From Clavulina sp. PMI_390 (taxonomy: Eukaryota > Basidiomycota > Agaricomycetes > Cantharellales > Hydnaceae): a DNA stretch of 64,000 nt. Each line of letters begins with the position of its first letter. The stretch's first letter is position 1. The stretch lies in contig WIDE01000003.1 of NCBI GenBank assembly GCA_015039315.1, forward strand, positions 248,001 through 312,000, given 5' to 3'. Made by a program: the position numbers and the translations under genes. The notes below the pieces were generated by a model that saw only the letters and a program-made list of their open reading frames with translations, had not been told where the DNA came from and searched no databases. This document shows, piece by piece, positions 37,265-48,500 of this stretch.

Positions 37265-39980
37265 ATGGCTTCTCCACAACCGGTTCAGCCAGGAGCTCAG
37301 GGCTCCGTCGCCATCGTCGGAAACCACTACCAAGTGCGTGGATATACTTGCCAAATCGCCTGGACGTCTCTCTTGCTCCATGGCCTGACTCTGACCATTT
37401 TCGCCATTTTTTGATCACCCACATGGTTGCCCCGACCGTCTGCGGCCTGTCATCTCCTCACCGTCGTGCGACGACTCGTATCTAGGTTGGCAAGAAAATT
37501 GGAGAGGGTAGTTTTGGTGTCGTTTTCGAAGGTAAATAGCCACTGTTTTCCTGAACCACTTGCCGAATGAAAGGCGAGGGAAGGTTGGCTTGCTCCGCCA
37601 TTGCCACCGCCCTTTCTTGTCGAACGAGAGCTCACACGACAAAATCTTCTTTCTATTCTGATAGGCACTAACCTCCTCAACGGCCACATCGTTGCCATCA
37701 AATTCGTGAGGATCCCTTCTTCATCATGATAATATCGCCTCCTAGCCCAGCTCTCGCACGATAGGCGGCAACCCCGTCACGCATCTGCCCTTCCTCCCAG
37801 TCGCCTGCCCCTGACTTGCTGTTACATATACTCTCATGGACACTGACATGCGAATCTCCCTTCATTAGGAACCTCGCAAGAGCGATGCCCCTCAACTACG
37901 AGACGAGTATCGGTCATATCGGATACTCCAAGGATGCCCGGGGATTCCCCAAGCCTACTACTACGGCACTGAGGGTCTCCACAACGTCCTCTGTATCGAC
38001 TTACTCGGCCCCAACCTAGAAGATCTGTTTGATTTGGTACGTGTGTAAATTGCTCAACCACTCCCCATTTGAAATTGAGGAGTGGGAGAAGCATGAACTC
38101 ATTATGGTCTTTTCTATTAGTGCGGGCGGAAGTTCTCTGTAAAGACTGTGGCCATGCTCGCAAAGCAAATGGTAAGCTACTTTGTCAGGTTGTAACATTC
38201 ATGATTCTAATGCGGCATTCGTCCACAGATCGAGCGTGTACAGAGCATACACGAGAAGAACTTGATTTACCGGTAAGTTCCCTTGTCGTGCATTTATGAC
38301 GTCCTGACCTCACCTCATAATACGTTGGATCCGGCAAATGACAGTGACATCAAGCCCGGTGGGTGCCATGCTCCTAAACTCTTGCTTCCTCAATGTTTCT
38401 GACCCTTGATGCTCCGCATGATCTTCTGTTCGCTTGTTACTAGACAACTTCCTGATTGGCCTCCCGGGCACCAGATGGTCGGACACCATCTACATGGTTG
38501 ATTTCGGCATGGCGAAGCTTTGGCGGGACCCGAGAACGCGGCAACACATCCCCTACAGGGAACGGAAGAGTCTCAGTGGTACTGCTCGTTACATGAGTAT
38601 CAATACTCACTTGGGACGGGGTTAGTTCATTTCCCTCGGAACAGAATTGTCATGCTTGTTGGTTCTTGTCTGACCTTTCGATCCCATTAGAACAATCGCG
38701 ACGAGACGATTTGGAAGGTCTTGGGCATGTGTTCATGTATTTCCTTAGGGGCAGCCTCCCTTGGCAAGGCTTGAAGGCGGCCAACAACAAGCAGAAATAC
38801 GAGCGAATCGGCGAGCGCAAGCAAACCGTACCTATCGCTGACCTGTGTGAAGGCTTCCCTGGTGCGTAGTCTCCATTCCGATCGATCTTCGGCATCTAGT
38901 TGTTGACTCAGTACTACACCTCACCTACAGAGGAATTCAGCATCTACCTCAACTACGTCCGAAAGCTTGGGTTTGAAGAGGCACCAGACTACGATTTCCT
39001 CAAGGAACTCTTTGCGAAGGTGCTTCGCTCAGCAGGGGAAGCTGACGATACTATGTATGATTGGAAGCTGCTAAACAGCGGGCGAGGATGGGAGGCCAAC
39101 TCCGTACGTCTGATTGCTCTCTACAACTATACTAGTACTATGCTAGAGCCCACTCTAACTTTCGTTTGCTTTTTGTCTTCCTTACAACCAACAGAAACTC
39201 CCATCAAACCTGCTGCCTCAACTCGCACACCATGGCACTACTCAGCATCGATCGAGGGACAACCCGTCTGGTTCACGCCAACACCGCGCGTCAGCTATGC
39301 CCGCTATTCCGAGCGGCTCTGCGGCTCCTGGTGGACAAGCGAATGGCATGCAACCTCCTCCTGCTGCGGCCCTTGGCCGGCATGCATCCAAACAGCGTAA
39401 GCATCAATCCGCTGGGCCCCTCACAAACCTCAACGTCAACACCGCCACAGGTTCACCGCAGCAGGCCGGCTCGACAGGCCTACTCGTTGGAAGCGCGCGG
39501 GCATCGCGAGCGATCTCACCTTTACAAACTCAAGCACAAGGCGGGGCAGGCGGTCCTGGGAATCCGATCCTAGCAACGACGGCGTCGCCCATCCCACCAT
39601 CGCCTTCTGGCCGCCCTGGAGATGATCGGGATCGTGGGTCTCAGCACCCATACGCGAACCCCTCTGGAATGGGAATGCAGACACCTGCACCGTATGCTCG
39701 TGCGGAATACGCGAACGGTGGAGCATCTTCGCCTGGCCTAGGCAACGGCGTGTATGGAGGTGGTGTCCCTGGCGGTAGTGGGATGCTGGTGAATAATGCG
39801 CAGGGAGGGCCGCAAGTGCAAGGGCAGCAACGCACATCGATGGCAATGGGTAGTACGCAGAATGGTATGGGTATGGGCACCAGGGGGGCGATCCAGCCTG
39901 GGTTGCCGGAAGAGCGGAGCTTGCCTGCTCCGCCGAGAAAGGGCGGAATCATGGACATCTTGCTGTGTCGGTGTGGCTAG
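37265..39980 (+). CDS. YCK: Casein kinase 1, plasma-membrane Yck/CK1-gamma type
   Basis: Ser/Thr kinase acting in glucose signalling, endocytosis and morphogenesis in yeasts. The ATG at 37265 gives [10 protein letters not shown]. Many small exons assemble the CK1 kinase domain: [23 protein letters not shown], then [32 protein letters not shown], then [15 protein letters not shown] joined to [57 protein letters not shown] and PWQGLKA. The DIKP catalytic loop sits in a 14-nt micro-exon (38345-38358). A long Gly/Ser/Gln-rich tail follows, ending MDILLCRCG. The C-terminal cysteines suggest palmitoylation as in Yck1/2 (inference). Catalytic Asp and DFG are intact. Confidence 0.9.
38345..38358 (+). 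other. 14-nt micro-exon carrying the CK1 catalytic loop
   Basis: Between a CAG acceptor at 38342-38344 and a GTGGGT donor at 38359, the exon TGACATCAAGCCCG joins the flanking exons as YR-DIKP-DNFL. Skipping it would delete the catalytic aspartate and shift the frame. Confidence 0.75.
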
Positions 39981-41000
39981 TGGTGTTGAGAACTAACCTT
40001 CACTCTTGACCATCCTCAAGCAGCACTGCACCCAATCTTCTCCTCCAGTCCATGTAACCCACTCCATGATGCCCCATCACACGACCCATTGACGACTCAC
40101 GATGTTCATCTCCCCTCATCCTCGTACACAATCCCAATCACCATTTAATCGCTGTGTCAAAACATTACCATCTCGTCCCCGTCGCTCATTTCTTGTCGTG
40201 CTTTTTCCCTTGCAGAGTTTGCAAACTAGCAGCGCTACCGTGCTCTCATCGGGCCATTGAACCATACCATCTCCTCTCCCCTCCGCTATTGACCGTCAGG
40301 TCTCAGAACTGCAGATACCATTATTCCCCACTTCCACAGACTGCCTATTCCTCTTTCAGACTATCTCTTGGCTTTTCACCTCGTTGGCCTCGTGCGGACG
40401 CATACCGATCTAATATTTTCTGTCCAGGGACATTTTCTTCTCATTAGGCCTTCTCTCATCTTCTCTATGTTGATTCCCTGCGGAGCTCTATCCCTACTCA
40501 GTATATTCATGCATCCTTTTCTTTTTGCATCATCACACTCTTTCTGCTAGCAGGATTAGTTTCTCGAATTGGTCCAGGTACCATGCATCTCGTCGCTGAC
40601 TGTCTCTCTTCCTTTTTTTTTCCTCTTGTTCCTCTCCCTCTCCCTCTCTCTTGTGCTGCCCCTCGGTTTGCTGCCATGTGTTGACTTGAGGGCTCGGCTT
40701 TCTTTTTCCCTTGCCACAAGCTCACATGACTTGACATTCCACGCTATCCTAAATACTGATTCAGATGGGTAATGTTGGAGAATAGCTACACTCATTTGAA
40801 GATACCAGTCGCGAAACAATCGGATTCGATTTCCGCTCTGCGTTAGAAGCTGAAATTCTAAAAGCTTGTCCACAAAAAGTCTTTAGTTCCATAAAATGAT
40901 GACGCTATGAGGTCCTCTTTGGGAACATGAACCATATTCGGGGTCCCCTTAGGGTGTTTATTTTGAGCCAAACAAGCGTCACGTGAACGATCGAGCAGCA
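39981..41000. other. Intergenic between CK1 and ARPC2
   Basis: Contains a very long pyrimidine tract (about 40590-40650, mainly CCTCTCC-like) and otherwise mixed sequence. Open frames in the pyrimidine tract are low-complexity artefacts. No gene seen. Confidence 0.5.
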
Positions 41001-42269
41001 ATGATCCTTCTAGAGGTGTGTACGACGATTTAAGAATTTAGAATTTATGCTCACGTCGTCTCAATCCAGTCCCACAGCACTATCATCCTCAGTACCTTGA
41101 CTGACCGCTTTGCCGCGTGAGCTTGCTTTGTCCAAACGATGGGAACTCCCTACCTCCAGCTGACCCCTCGATGTTCTCTAGGCCAGCAGCTATCGATATC
41201 CAGTTTGTGGATTATGATGGCGTAAGGTTCCATCTGCATACCCCTGAACGTAAATCGGTCATCTTGCTATCGATGAGCCTACGGTGCTGGGAGGAACTGG
41301 TTCAATATGGTGCTCTCGATATCATGCATCGTGAATATGGGCCATATGTTGCGCCTGCCGTCGAACCAGGGTATAATATCACCTTGCAGTTTGACACATC
41401 ATCAATCCCCGCCGGAGGTACGTAAATGACACTCGAAGACCACAACTACGGCTGCGCACGACGCTCGCTCACTCCCATCTCTCGTCGTTGATAGAGGAAC
41501 GAACGGCGCTCATATACTCGATCGCCCTGCTCAAACGTAACGCACTTGCAGCGCCTTTCGAAAAGGCATTTGCCGACCAAAAGGCCCTTGAAAGCGTGCC
41601 GGTGCCAACGGATGGCTCGCCTGCACCGCAGGGCGACCTGATGGAGATCCACTATCGTGATGAGGAGGCGATATACGTGCGCGCATCGCCAGATCGTGTC
41701 ACTGTCGTGTTCTCTACGGTATTCAAGGAAGAGACCGATCGTATTTTCGGCAAGGTCTTCCTCCAAGAGTTCGTCGACGCCCGAAAGACCGCTGCTCTCC
41801 AGAACGCCCCCCAGGTCTTATATACGAACCGTGATCCTCCATTGGAAATCCGTCACCTTCGTGGGCTAAAGAACTCGGAAGATGTGGGATACGTTACGTT
41901 TGGTGAGTGACTAGATGAAAGATTGGGCATTTTGGCTGGGCAATTTTTTGCTGATCGTTGTCTCTCTGACCGTAGTCCTCTTCCCTCGCCACTTCTCTCC
42001 TACCACCAAAGAGGACACCATCTCGCGTATCCAGCTTTTCCGAGACTACCTCCACTACCATATCAAATGCTCCAAGGCGTACATGCACAGCCGAATGAGG
42101 CACAGGGTGTCCGAGTTCCTCAAGATTCTCAACCGTGCCAAGCAGGAGTCGACGGGAGAAAAGGAGCGCAAGACTGTGACGTATGTTTCTTTCATGCTTC
42201 GCGTTTGGGACAGGCAGCATACTAATTGTCTATTTCCAATCCAGTGGTCGTACTTTCACGACTCGTTGA
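41001..42269 (+). CDS. ARC35: ARP2/3 complex subunit 2 (p34-Arc)
   Basis: Core subunit of the actin-nucleating Arp2/3 complex, binding the mother filament. The first coding exon is only 15 nt (41001-41015, MILLE). It splices to [14 protein letters not shown] and then to [20 protein letters not shown]. Family signatures include [28 protein letters not shown], then [83 protein letters not shown], and helices [20 protein letters not shown] and [16 protein letters not shown] final small exon after the intron near 42185 gives TGRTFTTR and TGA at 42267-42269. Introns are short and the domain appears complete. Confidence 0.93.
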
Positions 42270-42761
42270 GTACTATACACTGTGTTGTTACAGCCATACA
42301 ATACCATTATTTTGATGCCAGCGAGCGAGTACTTCTTCGGGCTAAGGCTAGCGTTGCTTGTGTGATGATTGGGGAGCAATGATTCAAATCATCTGGATTC
42401 TCCTTGTGTCAATTCGGTATTGGCGCTTGCGGACTTCCCCGTATTCCATTTCGAAACGCGAGCACATGGGACGAGCCCGAAAATATCTCATGCTGTCAGG
42501 CTCAGTTCAAAGTTGAGATAAGAGAAAAATTCAACAAGCATTCAGGAGGTGATTCAGAGCATGGGGCCGGCCGTGCCCAAGCCGTTAGCTTTTTTGGAGG
42601 GTATTAAGAAAAGATCTCTATTGGGTGATCCTCAGCCGTTGTAACTTAGTTAAATACGTGACAGCCGTGAACAGAGAACCAACAGGACGGGAAAGGAGAA
42701 ACGTAGATGCTATGCTACTACGCTCGAGAAGATGGTCAAATGCAAGGTTTGTTTGATTTGT
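42270..42761. other. Intergenic between convergent ARPC2 and citrate synthase
   Basis: 3' regions of both genes. AT-rich patches near 42600-42660 could hold the polyadenylation signals. No gene seen. Confidence 0.5.
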
Positions 42762-44748
42762 TTACTTGCCCTCGAACATCTTCTTGATGTGCTCGCTGGA
42801 GTACGACTTGGGACGCTCCAGTGGCGCACCAAGTGCACGGTCCCAGATGAGCTGAGCAGCAACACCGAAGGCACGGGAGACACCGAACAGGACGGTGTAG
42901 AACTTCATCTGGTCAAGACTGTAGAAAGATAGCTGGATGAGTCTCTTGTGTGCAATGGTTGGTGAATCTTTGACACTCACCCGTAGTAGGTCAAGAGGAC
43001 ACCAGAGTGAGCATCGACGTTGGGCCAGGGGTTCTTGACCTTGCCAAGCTCGAGGAGGATGTCAGGAACCAGCTTGTAGATCTGGCCAACAAGCTTGAAC
43101 AGAGGATCCGAGGGCAGGTGCTTGAGGGCGAACTCGCGCTGAGCAGTGTAGCGAGGGTCCTAGAAGAGAGCGAGAATCAATATCGTTTGCCAATTAGATA
43201 GGGCTGGCTGCTGGGTACGTACAGTCTTGCGCAACACGGCGTGACCGTAGCCAGGAACGACCTGGCCACCCTTGAGGGTAGACCAGATGTACTCCTGGAC
43301 AACCTCGTCAGTGGGGTTGGCACCAGTCTTCTCCACCATCTTCTTCAACCAGATCAGCACCTCCTGGTTGGCGAGGCCGTGCAGGGGACCGGCGAGACCG
43401 TTGAGGGAGGCACCGAAGGAGAGGAAGGGGTCAGAGAGGGCAGAGCCGACAAGCTTGCCGGTGTGGGCAGAGACGTTGCCACCCTCGTGGTCACTAGAGT
43501 AGAGTGCTGTGAGAATAATGTCGAGCGAAAGGATCATCTGGTACTCACGAGTGGATGGTGATGTACAGACGCATCAGCTCAACGAAAGCCTCGTTGTCAC
43601 CGAAGCCGAGGAGGTTGGACAAGTTCCAAGAGTAATCCTTGGTGGCGTCAATGGCAGGGAGCTTGCCCTTGCCGTACAGGTTGCGGTAGATGCGACCAGC
43701 GATGTTGGGAAGCTTGGCAATGCTGTGAGAAGAGAACCAGGTGTGTTCAGCTTTCGAGGCTATCAAGTGTGTTCGAAGGCAACTCACAGGTCCATAGAGT
43801 CCTCGAAGGTAGGTCCCCAGTAGTCCTTCTTGTGGATACCATCCTGGTATGCCTGGGCAAAGGCAGAGTCGTGGTTGAGGGCAGTGACGGCGATGGAGAA
43901 TTGGCTCATGGGGTGGAGGGTGCTGGGGCAAGAGTCGATAAGCTCCTCAACGAACTTGGGGAGGGCAGCACGGGCAGCCCAGTCGGCGGAGAGAGCGTTG
44001 ACCTGCTCGGTGGTGGGGATCTCACCGGTGAGCAGCAGCCAGAAGAGACCTTCTGGGAGAGGCTCGTTGCCACCGGGAGCCTTGGGGAGGAGCTCCTGGC
44101 ATTCAGGGATGGTCTTGCCACGGAAGCGGATACCCTCGTCTGTGATAATGCAAATTATTTTTTCTGGGGGCTTTCTTGAATAACTGGACTGGAGGCTTGG
44201 CTTACTGGCATCTAATACGGACCCATCCCAGAGGAGGGCAGGAAGCCCACGCATGCCACTATTAAGTATCCCAAGCAGAAGATAGGCCGGAGCCAAAGTG
44301 AGCGAATACAGCCGGAGCTGGTGCGAGCAGCGACAACCACGTACCCATAGACCTGGTCAACAGTGACTTGGCCAAAGGCTTTTGCACCATGCTCCTTGCG
44401 GATAGCCTTGACCTAGTGCCGCGAAAACCGAGCATGATTTCATGGATAGAACAATGAGTACAAAAATTTTGCGTCGGGCGGCCAACTCAAATAATTCAAC
44501 GTACGTTCTCCATCTCCTGGGGGATGAGCTCCGCCATGCGCTCCTTGAGCGTTTGGGGTTTTGAGGTGGCATAACTGCGAGCGCTGAAGGCAGCGGCAGT
44601 CTTTAATGACGTCGAGCGACGGCTCTAGAAGAAATTTGAAGGAAGCCCCAGCATTAGACTGTGGTGTGCTAGAGGTGCTTTTTAAAGCCCAATAAAAGCT
44701 AGCAATTACCTGGAAACGGATAGCAGTTCTTAACGAAGAGGCAGACAT
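42762..44748 (-). CDS. CIT1: Citrate synthase, mitochondrial
   Basis: Condenses acetyl-CoA and oxaloacetate to citrate, first step of the TCA cycle. The ATG at 44746-44748 gives a cleavable, Arg/Ser-rich targeting peptide ([13 protein letters not shown], then after an intron [20 protein letters not shown]). The mature enzyme follows: [133 protein letters not shown] and [19 protein letters not shown]. The conserved catalytic-region histidines are present in [19 protein letters not shown] and GYGHAVLR; the catalytic Asp falls in the QIYK-to-DALTYY-like segment near 43000. It ends KKMFEGK without a peroxisomal SKL. Several introns. Confidence 0.95.
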
Positions 44749-45216
44749 GGTGGGCGAGAGGAGTTGGGGTGGAATGGCTCAAAATTTGGCTCAATATATT
44801 TGAACTCTCGCTGGCCGGTCACGTGCACCGCCTTCCAAATAGGGAGATTTTCATCCAACCCGGGTCCGGATGCCATGATTGGGCGGCGATTTACGCCTTT
44901 GCGAGCTCTAGTGGCTGGGCGCACGATCCGGCTAAGCTCAACAGGCGGTAAGTTTTTTTCGAGTAGCCGGCTACGTTCATGAAGTCGAGCAAGGAACTAG
45001 AGCTATGTACAACACGGTGGTATATGTACAAATAACAACTTGACAATGGAGTCGGCAAACTACTGTCTACAATCATGGAATTGTCCTCATAATGCTACTA
45101 TGTACGGCAGCGGCAGAAAAAAAAAGAGGGAATAAGCAAGGCGACGAGCGAGGAGGGCAAGCAAAACACGAAAGTCCGATGCAGATGATGGCCGAAGGCG
45201 AAAACAGCGAAACGGA
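44749..45216. other. Citrate synthase promoter / MED25-like 3' flank
   Basis: 468 bp between the citrate synthase start and the downstream (older) stop frame of the vWA gene. No gene or clear core promoter motif seen. It contains an A-rich run near 45116-45125 on the + strand. Confidence 0.4.
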
Positions 45217-45289
45217 TCAATACTGATACTGATATGAATACGGATGATACTCTCCCGGCGGATTAGCAGGGGGGGTGGCGCTTGTGGAT

Positions 45290-45515
45290 GATTGAGGATA
45301 AAGATGTTGATAATGCTGTTGTTGACTGTGGACTTGCTGAGTGTGGGGATAATCATGCTGGAGGTATGAAGATGATGCTGGTGATTCTGACAGGGTTAGT
45401 TTGATTGAGGATAAAGATGTGGATAATGCTGTTGTTGACTGTGGACTTGCTGAGTGTGGGGATAATCATGCTGGAGGTATGAAGATGATGCTGGTGATTC
45501 TGACAGGGTTAGTTG
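45290..45515. repeat. 113-bp tandem duplication
   Basis: Two head-to-tail copies, 45290-45402 and 45403-45515, start with GATTGAGGATAAAGATG. By eye they differ at a single base (GTTGATAATG versus GTGGATAATG). The unit is not a multiple of three and lies in the last coding exon of the minus-strand gene. Confidence 0.92.
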
Positions 45516-48500
45516 AGTCTCAGGATTAGATGGCTGAACAAAATGACGGTCCGGTGAAGTCATCATGGTCGTTGGAGGAGTCGTGGTACTGGTCGTGATA
45601 TTGACATTTGTGCCCATTGATGTCGGAACCCCGCTTGGATAATGCTGAGGGCTCATGCTCTGTCCACTTGCGCCAGCCGCACCAGGTGTAGCCCACTGTG
45701 GGGGGCTAAACGAAAAATATTGCGACATCGCCGCATCAGCCGCTGGACTAAATCCAGCGCCACCGTCCCCGCCGGTATCACCAATAGGTTGATAGACTGG
45801 GACAGCGGATGGGGCGACAGGATATGGGTAAGAAGAATAACCTAAAGGTGCTGGGTATCCCTGTTGCTGCCCAGACATGTTTGGAAGGGTGGACAACTGG
45901 CTCTGGGCATCTGGAGAGAGAGTGACAGGTGGGGTCGTCCATACCGTCGGAATGGCTTGGTGTTGTGTCAAGCCTCTCCCTGGCTCGGCCTGCGTCAAGG
46001 TCGGAGTCGCGCCTGCCATGTCGCTTGCAGCGTGTTGATAGCGAGGCTGATGATTTTGCGCTAGAGCATGCGCCGTGGCAGGAGCCATGCGAGGCGGAGA
46101 ATGGATCGAAACCTCAGAGGGCTGGCCAGCCTGAAGCGTCGGCGCAATCCCATAAGTTGAAGCTCGATGAGGGGCTGGATAGTTAGAGGCACTGGGGGCG
46201 GTATCCAACGAGTGAGAACGAAGAGGATGCATCGGCTGGATGTGTGGACCAGGAGGGTAAGGGTTGGCGGTCATAGTGGGCGGTCCCACAGTGGAAGGGG
46301 CGTAGAATTGGGGATAGGGGGAGGCACCCACTGGGGTAGGTACTCCTCGGTAGGCTCCGAGAGGCGGATAGGGTGTCGAGGGTTGAGGTGCCGAGGAAGA
46401 AAATCCTTGCACTGGTCCTCCGGGAGACCCCGTCGCCTCCAAGACCGCGCTACCTCCTCCATACTGCTGTTCTGTGTCACTTGCTGGAGAATAAGTCTGT
46501 TTAAAATCCGAGGCTGCTGGGATGTCCATTTTTCCAAAGAACGCGGCATGTAAAGAAACCACCCCTGCGCTTGAAAAGTGCTCTCCGATGGAGGGAAATA
46601 GGGCAATCCCTGCCCCTGCAGGCCCTCCGGGTACGCGGAACGGGACTCTGGCGAACTGTGATTGGTCGAGAACCATACAAAATAGAACAATTTGATCAAC
46701 ATGAGACGAGAAAAATGGAACCGTCCCAGGAATTGAGAGTATTGACACGTACGCATTGTTGGTCTATCATGTATCGGCAGATCCTGTCGAATGAGGCGAG
46801 ATATTCGAGCTCGAACGCCTTGATGCCGCCCGCTGTTCGGGTGTTTGCGCGCAACGAGCACGTCGGAATGCTATGCTCTTCAAGAAAAGCAAAGAAATCA
46901 CGCCAAACTATTGGGCCACTCATGCTGCCGGGCGTCAGCTGAAAGGAGGGCTTTGGCCAAAGGTCAGTTCGCCTAGAGAAGGTTGGGTTAGATGTATAGC
47001 CACCGGTCGAAGAATAAACAAATGCCTCAGGGGAAGTTCTTACACATTGGACGTAGGCGCCGAAATGACGGTAATGGGGACTCGCAATCTTTTGTGTGCT
47101 GGGCCATCGTAAAATAGCCCATCCGTTTCGATAGCTATCGTCAGGGAAATCTTAGAGGTTGTACCTCCCACCAGATTTGCCGAGGGATAGTGCGGAACGT
47201 TCTTTTCACGGCGGTTCGCCGCAGAGACTTCCTGGGGCGTGGAACTAGGGACGGAAAAGGATCCAACAGGGGCAGGCCCGTCGATACCAGCTAAGCCTGA
47301 AGCCAGCAAAGGCCCAGATGGCGTAGGTGTCACGACAGATGGAGAGCCATGGCCAGAAATCGTGGTCGTCGACCCCGGCGTTCCAGCAATTTGCACCGAC
47401 TGGCTCATTGGAGACGATTGCTGCAGGGCGGCGCGCCGGGGCGAAAGGTACGCTCCCCCCAACTGATGCGCCGCCGTATACTGCTGAGCTTGAGTCTGGG
47501 ACATCGTCGAAGGGGCGGGTCGATATCCTCCTACCCCTACTGGGTAATTTGATTGTATTTCCGCCGGGGGATATCGTAATTGCTGGGGGGCCTGGCCCAG
47601 CTGGGCTACCCTCTGAGGTTGAGGGAGTGCTTGCCCTTGAGACTGGACCAGCGCAGGTGGGCTGCCCCCGAGTTGCGAGGGAACAGCGGGGGGAAGCTGC
47701 GCTGCGCGACTAGAGGGTCTCTGACCTTGGGCCTCTCCGGCGTTGTTGCCCGAACCTATCTGGGGCACGGATGGCAGAGACATTGGGCCAGCAGCTGGTC
47801 TTGGGGATGCTTGGTGTTGTGATCTCGACGATTGGAGCGAAAGACGGGTTCCTGAGGGGGTACGAGGGCTGGAAGAGCTTGCTTGAGCGAGGCTAGGGTG
47901 GCGGCGAGGAGATGGAAGGGCAGGGATATTAGATAAGAGACTGGGATACGAGGCAGAACTTGTGAGGGGTATATCTGAGCTCGGAACTCGAGACTCTCTA
48001 CTGGGAGGTGATATAGGGTGGAATGGTCGGCCTAGAGCTTGCTTGGGCTGGCGGGGAGGTGATAAATCCTCTGGAGCAGAGGGGGACGTGGAATCCTGAA
48101 ACTGCCCAGGGGGAATGCCACTAATCGTAGCAGCCGTAGGAGGGGATGACGTCTCTTTCTTGGGTGGTAGCAGCGGCGCCTGCTCTCCGGCGTTATCGTT
48201 CGTTCCGCCCAGCTGTTGCACATCCCAGTTAGAAGAAGCCAACATGGGCCGCTGCACTCTTCGAATGAGCGTTCCATCGTTGAAATACGCATCAATATCC
48301 GCATCGGGCGACTCGTCAAAGAACTTGTCGATATCCCCTTCCGTCCTAAACTCTTGCAGAGGAGGAGGAGGTTGAGGGATGTCCCAGGATGACGATGCAT
48401 GTGGATCTACCACCGACAATAGTTGGTCACCCTGCACAGAGAAGGAAATGGGCCAATCTCCGCCGGCCATATCGGGCGGAGATAGAGGTAGCACGGGTTC

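Noticed and set aside
40569..40772. Leucine/serine-rich open frame between CK1 and ARPC2
   Set aside because: It is translated pyrimidine repeat (CTC/TCC); low-complexity artefact.
45087..45356. Separate small minus-strand gene downstream of gene A
   Set aside because: It is the shifted frame of the 113-bp repeat, not an independent gene.
47327..47713. Plus-strand open frames inside 47-53 kb
   Set aside because: They are shadows of the low-complexity minus-strand MED25-like exons; no family features.
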